DNA of 35,889 nucleotides from Nemertoderma westbladi (lineage: Eukaryota; Xenacoelomorpha; Nemertodermatida; Nemertodermatidae), in assembly GCA_032718475.1 (NCBI GenBank), contig JAUCBJ010005627.1, positions 1 to 35,889 of the forward strand. The letters run 5' to 3'. The notes under the pieces are model-generated. The model saw only the letters and a list, made by a program, of their open reading frames with translations, did not search any database and was not told the DNA's origin. The position numbers and the translations under genes are program-made. The stretch's first letter is position 1, and each line of letters starts with the position of its first letter. Positions 28,711 to 35,889 of the stretch are shown in pieces.

Positions 28711-28931
28711 TCGGTTCAGATCGGATCCGATGGCACTCTGTTGGTGAGCTGGACTGTACTTACCTTTACCGGTCTGTTGCACATTACCTGATTACCGTGT
28801 ACCGGTACCACTGCTGTGCTGTGGTGTTATCTTATATACATACACTATATCAGTTATGACTATTATCTATCCTATCTGATATCAGTTGTTGTTGTTACAA
28901 CCAACCTACAGTTCCCCTTTTACCTTTGGCG

Positions 28932-28949
28932 TGGTGGCAGCGGTGCGCT
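28932..28949 (+). promoter_or_regulatory. Primer-binding site of the Gypsy-like element
   Basis: TGGTGGCAGCGGTGCGCT begins at the base after the 5' LTR. It opens with the TGG expected to pair with a tRNA CCA end. The tRNA species is not identified. Confidence 0.7.
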
Positions 28950-29029
28950 ACGTTCTTACGTTCTCATACTGTGATACCTACAATCCACACCTTACCGCAA
29001 CAGACTCATGGATTGTACTCATTTCTGCC

Positions 29030-29235
29030 TTCCACTTACGCTTCGCTACCGCAGTACCGGTAGGCCTACCAGTCAACCTTCTCCAGGGTTTGTATCAGGG
29101 CACATAGGCCTACTTATCAGTTTATATTCAGACATTCGCTTCAGGTTCAGCTTCACTACCGGTAGACATTTCACACACTCCAGTCTGCCAGTCCAGGGTT
29201 GCAGGGCACATAGCAGCATAGGCCTATCACTCTCA
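29030..29235 (+). repeat. Imperfect duplication in the Gypsy-like leader
   Basis: Two units of about 105 bp share CTTCRCTACCG, TACCGGTAG, CCAGGGTT and CAGGGCACATA followed by ATAGGCCTA. They lie between the primer-binding site and gag. Confidence 0.65.
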
Positions 29236-29246
29236 CAAACTGAACA

Positions 29247-30161
29247 ATGGCTCTAAAAGCTCCGAAATTACTCCCTCTTACCAAGACGGAAAGTATCAGT
29301 TCCTATGAGGCCTGGCGGGCCAATTTAATTTACAACCTTGCCCTGGATCCGGAGTTTGCACGTTTCACCGATCCTACCGCCGTGTGGTTGAAACAGTCAC
29401 ATATCACACCCACACGCGGTCTTTCAGACGACCCTGATACCGTCCCTGTCAATCGTCATCGCACAGCTATTCAACAATGTACTTCATTACAACTGATGTT
29501 AGGCCAGATTGCCAACTACGCACCTATTATAGCTCGGAATTCTATTGTTCGTGACTCTACTTTCCTCTCTTCTGTGTGGCAAGCCATACGTCTGCACTAT
29601 GGTTTTCAGTCCTCTGGTGCTCAATTCCTGGCCTTTTGTGACATCAAGTTAGAACACAAGGAGCTGCCTGAAGATCTATTTCAGTGCCTCCTGGCGTTTA
29701 CAGATGATAACCTTCTTAAACATGATGGTGGTATCTCACACCATGGTCTTATACCGGATATTGATGAGGAAGTAACCCCCTCCCTAGAAAACGTTGTTGT
29801 ACTTACCTGGCTTAGATTAATGCACCCAGACCTCCCCCGTTTAGTACAACAACGTTATGGTACATTACTCCGGTCCCGTACTCTTGCTTCAATTAAGTCT
29901 GAGGTCTCACAAGCACTTAGTTCCCTCCTTGACGAGCTTCAAACTTCTGCAGAGGTAAGAACTTTTCGGTCTTATACTCGTGATTCTCGCTCATTTGGCT
30001 CAGCCAATGCACCTAGGTCAACAACAGGATGGGCAGCTACACGACTACCACGTTGCTGTCCTTTGTGTTCCCAGGCAAAGTGATCCCCCACTGATCACTT
30101 CCTTAGTAACTGCAAGTTCCTACCAGAATCTGATCGCCGTTACCTTGCCCGTGCACGACTT
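29247..30161 (+). pseudogene. Gag of the Gypsy-like element, with a stop in the zinc knuckle
   Basis: The frame begins at ATG 29247 in a good context (A at -3, G at +4) and runs 278 codons to TGA 30081-30083. The same frame continues without a break into the protease. The stop lies inside a Cys/His motif, CPLC then H-x4-C (HFLSNC). A CGA arginine codon changed to TGA would explain it, a typical CpG decay change. The N-terminal part ([43 protein letters not shown]) has the helical look of Gypsy or retrotransposon capsids. Gag and Pro were probably one fused frame in the active ancestor. Confidence 0.85.
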
Positions 30162-30782
30162 GTGCACATTGATGATTCTGTTGAGTTTGATCATATTCCC
30201 CATATCGAGTTTCAGCCTGAACCAGAGGAAACCCGATCCCCCTCAATCCAACGAGTTGCAGTACATTCTAGTCCTATCTTCGAAGCTGCCATTCATGGAA
30301 AAACAGTCCCTCTTCTTATTGATAGTGGAGCAGAATCCAATTTAATTTCTAGCATTACTGCCAAACGTATCGGTGTCCATATATCCCCTAACAACCTACA
30401 GATTCCTGCACAGGCTGATGGATCCCCACTCACAGGTGTTATGGGTGAAACCCGTTTTACCCTAACCCGCGGCAGTCTTTCCTTCCCATTCCATGGCTTA
30501 GTTGTATCTGATCTAGGTACCCCAATTCTGGCTGGTATGCCATTCCTGTCTGTCAATGATATTACCTTACGCCCAGCTCGTTCCTTAATTACCTTTGTGG
30601 ATGGTTCTACCTATGAGTATGGTAGTGGCTCTCGCCCACCTCCTACTGTCCGCCGTGTTAGTCCTTATTTGCTTAGGGCCCCACCTTGTTCCACAGTAGT
30701 CCTCCTGGTGAATCCCTCCAGCTCACCCTCCCAACAGACCTTCAGGCTTCCTCGGCTGTACTTATCGTGCCCCACAGAGTGA
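30162..30782 (+). pseudogene. Aspartic protease of the Gypsy-like element
   Basis: It is in the same frame as gag. The catalytic motif is VPLLIDSGAESNLIS (DSG). A flap-like TGVMGETRF and a hydrophobic GTPILAGMPFL follow, as in retropepsins. The frame then shifts near 30695-30705 and continues in the next ORF. The active-site triad is intact, so the domain itself is undamaged. Confidence 0.85.
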
Positions 30783-31201
30783 ATGATATCCTCCATTATG
30801 AGTCTGCCCCAAAGTGGATTCGACCAACATTATGTATGGTCTCAAATGGTGCTTTAACGCTTCCTAATCATTCCACCCACCCAGTAAAAGTCACGAGGAA
30901 CTCTCATTTGTGTTCTGTTATTGCTACTAACCCAACTGTCCCCTCTGATTTAAATCCAACTGTCCTGTTTACCACACCCACCCAAACAAGTCGCACTACT
31001 ACTGATAAACCTACATACCATATTGACTCTGTCCAGTTAGACCCAGATCGTATTCTTTCTTACCATGAACGAGCTTGTTTCCATGATATATTGAAAGAAT
31101 ATCAGGATGTGTTCGACCCCTCCTTCCCGGGCTACAATGGACAGGCTGGCCCTTTTGAGTTTGTGGTTAATGTTGGCCCCTCCTTGGCCCCCCCAACATA
31201 A
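30686..31201 (+). pseudogene. Protease-to-RT linker of the Gypsy-like element
   Basis: A 171-codon frame follows the frameshift. It contains LPTDLQASSAVLIVPHRV and, near the end, CFHDILKEYQDVFDPSFPGY, the usual segment before RT in Gypsy polyproteins. It runs out in the C-rich stretch at 31185-31196 (GCCCCCCCAAC), where another frame change occurs. Confidence 0.8.
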
Positions 31202-31204
31202 GGG

Positions 31205-32823
31205 ACGTATACCCCAATCAATATTCACGTGACCGTCTTGTTGAGTTACAATCCCGATTTGATGCCCTGGAACAGTTAGGAGTTTTTGCAACCCCTGAGG
31301 CCGCTGGTGTCACAGTAGAGTATTTAAAACCATCTTTTCTTGTGGCAAAACCGAATGGAGGGACACGTCTCGTCACTGCTTTTACATAAGTAGCCAAGTA
31401 TTGTAAGCCTCCCCCTGCATTGCTACCTGATGTGGATTCCACTCTTCGTTCCCTTGGTCGTTTCAAATACCTCATTAAATCAGATCTAACCAGTGCTTTC
31501 TTTCAGATACCCTTACAGCATGCTTCAAAGCGTTTTTGTGGCGTTGTCACCCCATTCCGTGGTGTTCGTGTTTATCAACGCTGCGCCATGGGGATGCCAG
31601 GCTCAGAAACTGCCCTGGATGAGTTGATGACACGTGTTCTTGGTGACTTACTGTGCAAGGGTAATGTCTTAAAGCTGGCTGATGATCTATATTGCGGGGG
31701 TGACACCATTTCTGATCTACTTGTCACTTTCTCTGCTCTTCTCGCTTCCCTTAAGAATTGTGATCTTCACCTTTCAGCATCTAAGACTGTAATATGCCCT
31801 CGTACCACCACAATTCTTGGATGGCAATGGTCTAACGGTACTCTTTCTGCCTCATCCCATATAACATCTGCACTGTCAAGTTGTCCTTCTCCAACTACAA
31901 CACGATCCCTTCGATCCATTCTTGGATCTTATAAAGTATTGGCACGAGTCTTGCCACACTGTTCCGCCTTAGTGGGTCCATTAGACACTCTCCTCACTGA
32001 GAAACCTGGTGATAACCTTGAGTGGACACCAGAATTACTCTCTATATTTCGCCGAGCCCAGGCTGCAATAAAGTCATGCCGTTCAATTACAATCCCCCGT
32101 CCTTCAGATGAGCTTTACATTATAACTGATGCTGCCTCTAGTATTGATGGCCTTGGAGCTGTAATGTATGCCAAACAGGACTCTACCTTACATGTTGCTG
32201 GTTTCTTTTCTGTTAAACTTAAACAACAACAACACAGTTGGCTTCCATGCGAGTTAGAGGCTTTAGCCATCGCTGCTGCTGTCACCCACTTTGCACCATA
32301 TATAGTTGCTTCGAGTAAACCATCCCGGGTTCTTACTGACAGCAAACCCTGTGTCGATGCTTTTCAGAAACTCTCACGTGGAGCATACTCAAGTAGTCCA
32401 CGACTTTCTACCTTCCTTACTGTCGCAAGCCAATATCTAGTTTCCATCGCACACATCAAGGGTTCGTCTAACCTTCCAGCCGACTTTCAAAGTCGCAATG
32501 TAGTTCAATGTGACCTCCAGTCATGTCAGGTATGTTCATTTGTAGTTGATACTGCTCCCTCACCAGTAATCCGTAGTACACCTCATGTTCTCACTCTCAT
32601 CCCAACCAAACCTGTTCACTGCCTCAACCCCAACTACTTACGGCAGAGAGTCGTCCCCTCTATGCAAGTCGATCAGCTTGGTTGGTTACTCAGTAAGAGT
32701 GCCCTGACCTGCGGCGTACCCATGCCCATCTGCTACAAGGAACCCGCCCAACTAAGAAGGATACTCATAGTCGTGACATTAAACGTTACCTTGGCTGTTG
32801 TACTGTTGCTCGTGATGGCTTAA
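31205..32823 (+). pseudogene. Reverse transcriptase and RNase H of the Gypsy-like element
   Basis: RT begins after a frameshift with SRFDALEQLGVFATPEAAG and FLVAKPNGGTRLVTAFT, then meets an in-frame TAA at 31387-31389. Motif A is LIKSDLTSAFFQIPL and motif B CAMGMPGSETAL. Motif C is LADDLYCGG (LADD in place of the common YxDD). RNase H has ITDAASSIDGLGAVMY, LPCELEALAIA, RVLTDSKPCVDAF and NLPADFQSR, which keeps the four acidic catalytic residues. Near 32745 the frame shifts into the integrase. The 467-codon open part is otherwise well preserved. Confidence 0.92.
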
Positions 32824-34109
32824 TTATTGTCAAGCGGGAACGTCCCTTTTCCATGCCAGTTGAGCATATTTTAGTTCCCAGGCACTCACTTTTGGGTCTC
32901 CTTACCTCTTTACATTTAGAGTTGCAACAGCCTTCAAAGGCCCAATTGCGATCTATGTTTACTCGCTACTTCCATGCCTTAGATATAGACCGTGCTATCA
33001 CTGCTGTGTCCAGCCAGTGTCACCAATGCGTTTCATTATCTACTGCCCCCCGACGTGTTATTCCCCAGTCCACAGGTGAACCTCCTGCCATGTTCGTCGT
33101 CACTCACAATACATCCTACTCTTACGTGAGTGTACTTCTAGTTTTACAGCCACTTGCATTATTCCAGATGAATGCCATGAAACACTGCGTGATGCTCTTA
33201 TAGTACTAGGATCTGGATTATGTCCCCTAACTGGCCCATGTGCCATTATCCGTACAGATCCTGCACCTGGATTTCAGGCCCTCGTTGATGACCCCCATTC
33301 TTGCCCAACATCGACTCCGTATTGAGATAGGTCGACGTAAGAATCCTGATAAAAATCCAGTTGCAGAACGTGCGATACAAGAACTTTTAATGGAATTACA
33401 CAAGCTTCGTCCTTCAGGTGGCCCTTACTCATCAACAGTTATTGATATAGCTACTGCTAATCTTAATTCCCGATTACGATCACCAGGCCTGTCAGCGCGA
33501 GAGATCCTATTTCAAAGGGATCAATTTACCGGGGAACAGATCCCCATCTGCGATCTTGACCTGATTGACCAACAACATGACCGTCGATCGGCTAATCACC
33601 TCCCAAGTGCTCAATCCAAGACTCCCAAGCCTATGAAGAATGTTCCCCAACAATCCATCTCCGTTGGTGATTTAGTATACCTATACGCCGATCCTGTAGC
33701 TCTACGTTCTCGACCTCAGTATATCGTTGCCACAGTGGATGGTGATTGGTGTTCTGTGAGAAAGTTTGTGGGCAATCAGTTACGTGCCCATGCTTACCGT
33801 GTCCGTAAAGCTGATTGCTTCCTTGTTCCATCTATGCCCACTCTTACTACCATCGATAATGATCCTAATTCATCTGATGAGGATCTCTCTGCCGAGTATA
33901 CGTCACCAACAACTAGTCCAGATGGATGCGTTGATACTGCTGTTGAACCCGTCCCCAGTATGGACAACGATACTCTGTTTCGTAACGTGGATGGCGAATA
34001 TTCGATATCACCACCTATTCCCAATAAGTCTCCTCCACGTCTACAGGTGCCACTCCGTCCTCAGCGGCTTCGCCGACCACCAAACTATTGTGGTTTCCCA
34101 GAAAGTTAG
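32745..34109 (+). pseudogene. Integrase of the Gypsy-like element, frameshifted
   Basis: The N-terminal zinc-binding motif HH-CC is visible: H in ILVPRHSLLG and HLELQ, then CHQC. The catalytic core is broken near 33100, where a short deletion and frame change probably removed the first Asp. The second Asp (RTDPAPGFQAL) and the Glu (NPVAERAIQEL) remain with 35 residues between them once the C5 run near 33289 is allowed for. The C-terminus has VGDLVYLYAD and DGDWCSVRKFVG, a GPY/F-like SH3 fold, and a Ser/Pro tail ending at TAG 34107. There is no chromodomain. Confidence 0.88.
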
Positions 34110-34646
34110 CTATAGCTGGTGTTTTGCGTGAATAAGTCTCGAGAGATATTAAATTCCTCATAATTTGACCTCTATATACTTAGTATGCTAATAGTTTGCT
34201 TAGTTTCTTTGTTATTGGTCTGCTTATACTCATGAAGTCAGGCCAGTCAAACTCCTCATTCATTGATTTGCTTTTAATTTGTATCACACTTTAGACTCAA
34301 GATTACTCCTTCTCTAGTGATATATACATCTTCACACTTGCGGTATATTACGCCTTTTGCTTGTCTTAATTATATCATTTCCATTGATATCTTGCATTTA
34401 TAGATATATATAGGATAGGTGTAGCAGTTCACCCAATATATTATTTTTGTTATGCACTGAGTTATCTATCTGAATCATTGGTACAATGTTATGCAACACT
34501 AAGGCGCTTTGTGTCATACCGATAACTTTTAGTTATGACTTACATGATTCGTTTACATTTTGGATATTTGCAATTACATATATAATTGAGTTAGATCTTG
34601 TGGTTATTATTTTGTTTAGTTAGCTTTAGTGTTTAATCTACATAGC
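34110..34646 (+). other. 3' non-coding internal region of the Gypsy-like element
   Basis: About 540 bp of AT-rich sequence lie between the pol stop and the pre-PPT hairpin. I see no envelope-like frame and no other gene. Confidence 0.7.
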
Positions 34647-34669
34647 TCTACATAGCTTCGCTATGTAGA
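34647..34669 (+). promoter_or_regulatory. Perfect 10-bp hairpin ending at the polypurine tract (Gypsy-like)
   Basis: TCTACATAGC (34647-34656) pairs fully with GCTATGTAGA (34660-34669) around TTC. The purine run AAAAAGGAA follows directly. CATAGCTCTACATAGC just before gives a partial second left arm. Confidence 0.8.
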
Positions 34670-34677
34670 AAAAGGAA
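34668..34677 (+). promoter_or_regulatory. Polypurine tract of the Gypsy-like element
   Basis: GAAAAAGGAA, then TTA, then the 3' LTR (CGCCAGACCC). The three-base gap means either that the LTR proper begins at 34678 or that three bases are lost on integration. Confidence 0.7.
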
Positions 34678-34680
34678 TTA

Positions 34681-34981
34681 CGCCAGACCCGACCCAGTAC
34701 ACTGTTGGTATAATTGATCCAGCAGTTCAACTTATGCTTACCGGTACCTACCACCATCTTTATGCATTTGCTGTTTACCTACTGCTGTACTGGTTAGCAA
34801 AGTAGTACTTACCTTTACCGGTCTGTTGCACATTACCTGATTACCGTGTACCGGTACCGCTGCTATGCTGTGGTGTTATCTTATATATATATACACTATA
34901 TCAGTTATGACTATTATCTATCCTATCTGATATCAGTTGTTGTTGTTAAACCAACCTACAGTTCCCCTTTTACCTTTGGCG
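34681..34981 (+). repeat. 3' LTR of the Gypsy-like element (301 bp)
   Basis: It starts CGCCAGACCCGACCCAG and ends TTACCTTTGGCG, giving the 4-bp inverted termini CGCC/GGCG. A TATA box (TATATATATATA, 34882-34893) lies about 90 bp before the end. It has no insertion and therefore gives the original LTR sequence for the split 5' copy. Confidence 0.9.
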
Positions 34982-35889
34982 CTGGAAGTCGTCAACCTTC
35001 CTTAGTTGATTACTATTAATGGTTGTCAAGTTTCCATCAACATTAAAGGTCATGAATTCGGTCTTGGTAGCATTTATATGCAATCCAACCTCCTTAGCAG
35101 CCCTCTCCACTTTATTTAGTAGAAGCTGTGCTGTGCATCTTTTATTTAGCGTATTCGAGAGCAGGGCGATGTCATCCGCAAAGTCGGTGTCTGTGACTGT
35201 AGTTGCCGGATATCTACTACTTCTGCGTTCTTGAAGTGTGAATCCCAGATCTTCACCCTTTGTGGCCGTCCTCATTGCGTAATCCAGTACAATTACAAAT
35301 AGTAATGGTGCTAATGTGTCACCTTGCAGTACCCCAGCCAGGTTTGAAAAAAACTCAGTTTAACCATCTGGTGAGAGTACCCGCGCTTCTGTGTCACAAT
35401 ATAACAATCCAATGCCAGCAACAATTACTTCTGGTATTCCATAAGCTCTTAGGATTTCAAGCATTTTGCCTCTATGGATGGAGTCGAATGCCTTCTTGAA
35501 GTCCACAAAAGCCATGACTGCGGGGAGATTCTTCGACTTAATTCCTTCAATCAGTCTCCGTAGTGCAAGTATCTGAGCTATTGTTGATCTACTTGGTCGA
35601 AATCCGTTTTGGCTCTTACGCAGTAGTTTCTCTATGTGAGGCCTAATCCTATATAGAATCATTTTATTGTATATTTTGGCAGCTACCACAAGCAGACAGA
35701 TCCCACGATAGTTTGTTGGTATACCGAGGTCTCCTTTCTTGGGGAGAGGCTTTAGTTGACCTTTAGTCCAAATTGGTGGTGGCTTTTCCCCTTTTAACAT
35801 CCGGTTGCAAACATTCAATAATGGTCTGTTTAGCACTCCTGTTTTCCTACCGTAGGGTCTACATGGAGTCCGCCATCAGTTCATCATTT
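34982..35889 (-). pseudogene. LINE ORF2, piece 1: reverse transcriptase, runs off the right edge
   Basis: On the minus strand: PPIWTKGQLKPLPKKGD, NYRGICLLVVAAKIYNKMI, KSQNGFRPSRSTIAQILALR and VMAFVDFKKAFDSI (motif A). After an in-frame TAA at 35362-35360 come VLQGDTLAPLLFVIVLDYA (motif B region), TDFADDIALLS (motif C, FADD) and NATKTEFMTFN. It ends at VDDFQ, whose last codon is the Gypsy target duplication. The endonuclease and ORF1 lie outside the window. Upstream of 35836 the frame is also disturbed. RT motifs are of the common LINE type; the clade is not assigned. Confidence 0.92.

Larger units (their letters stand above)
26703..28756. mobile_element. Non-autonomous TIR element (2,054 bp) in the 5' LTR
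   Basis: The terminal inverted repeats are identical over 38 bp, starting CAGTCCAGCTCACCAACAGA, then diverge with indels around further GGATCCGATC blocks. The target is TA if ends are CAGT...ACTG, or GTAC if ends are AGTCC...GGACT; both are consistent. The intact 3' LTR has a single GTAC at 34805-34808, the empty site. There is no coding region; frames up to 84 codons show no motif. CAGT ends with TA fit Tc1/mariner-like elements, but this is not proven. The interior is AT-rich and includes a (GTA)n microsatellite near 27298-27316. Confidence 0.9.
26531..28931 (+). repeat. 5' LTR of the Gypsy-like element, interrupted
   Basis: The parts 26531-26702 and 28757-28931 align to the 301-bp 3' LTR. 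Compared with it, this LTR has about 46 extra bases (about 26583-26629, with GCGTAACCCTAG and a TATATATA end) and the 2,054-bp TIR element plus its target duplication. A TATA-like TTATATACAT lies near 28832. Confidence 0.9.
26531..34981 (+). mobile_element. Ty3/Gypsy-like LTR retrotransposon inserted in the LINE
   Basis: LTRs lie at 26531-28931 (split by a TIR element) and 34681-34981. The target duplication is CTG (26528-26530 and 34982-34984), and removing the element joins the LINE codons. A TGG primer-binding site follows the 5' LTR. Inside are gag with zinc knuckle, protease, RT, RNase H and integrase, in Ty3/Gypsy order (RT-RH before IN). At least two internal stops and about five frameshifts disable it. 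The LTR ends are CGCC...GGCG rather than TG...CA, and the duplication is 3 bp rather than the usual 4-6. The RT/RH motif set (CAMGMPGSETAL, LADDLY, LPCELEAL) is of a type I associate with metazoan Gypsy-like elements; the clade is not assigned. Confidence 0.9.

Noticed and set aside
1-35889. CRISPR arrays, operons, rRNA genes
   Set aside because: No regularly spaced direct repeats with unique spacers, no clustered intact genes and no rRNA-like blocks were seen. The content is eukaryotic.

Overview
This is a stretch of animal nuclear DNA, probably from a marine invertebrate and possibly a deuterostome; that placement is an inference with low confidence. The sequence is AT-rich between genes. 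It has no bacterial gene layout, carries one intact single-exon gene for a secreted or membrane receptor-like protein, and is otherwise a cemetery of metazoan-type transposable elements (Ty3/Gypsy, BEL/Pao, a Penelope-like element, LINEs and TIR elements). Two habits run through the whole window: long pure G or C homopolymers (11 to 23 bases, more than a dozen), and many copies of the palindromes ACCGGT and AGGCCT.

Layout. 1-3690 has no recognisable gene but holds a 288-bp tandem dimer near 1-1.55 kb. 3695-5410 (minus) is a broken Ty3/Gypsy pol fragment. 5450-8390 shows nothing codable, and 8390-8853 (minus) is the broken C-terminal end of a LINE. 9177-15814 is a complete LTR-to-LTR BEL/Pao-like element with 5-bp target duplications CCTAG; it has a long coiled-coil and Asn-rich Gag-like protein and the tail of a BEL/Pao protease, but no reverse transcriptase, RNase H or integrase. 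16849-19236 is a cluster of related MITE or foldback elements, each with a C/G homopolymer at the same internal place. 19450-21705 (minus) is the only intact host-like gene: signal peptide, YWTD-like propeller, about 250 residues of a 'VTD' repeat, one membrane span and a cytoplasmic tail. 22010-22365 is a GGATCC-rich tandem repeat.

The right 12 kb is a nest of insertions that can be ordered exactly. The host is a minus-strand LINE, visible in three pieces (23679-23906, 26081-26530 and 34982-35889, running off the right edge). A 5'-truncated Penelope-like element (23907-26080; RT plus GIY-YIG nuclease) sits in it, flanked by a 9-bp duplication TTGATCTAT, and has a hammerhead-ribozyme-like motif near its 3' end. 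A Ty3/Gypsy-like element (26531-34981) interrupts the same LINE with a 3-bp duplication CTG and unusual LTR ends (CGCC...GGCG). Its 5' LTR is split by a 2,054-bp non-autonomous TIR element (26703-28756). The LINE reading frame runs continuously across the PLE junction, and the intact 3' LTR serves as the empty site for the TIR element.

The observations most worth pursuing are the hammerhead-like motif, a perfect hairpin ending exactly where the polypurine tract starts in two unrelated LTR elements, the VTD-repeat receptor, and the RT-less but protein-coding BEL/Pao element. All functional statements come from reading motifs by eye; no database search or folding program was run.
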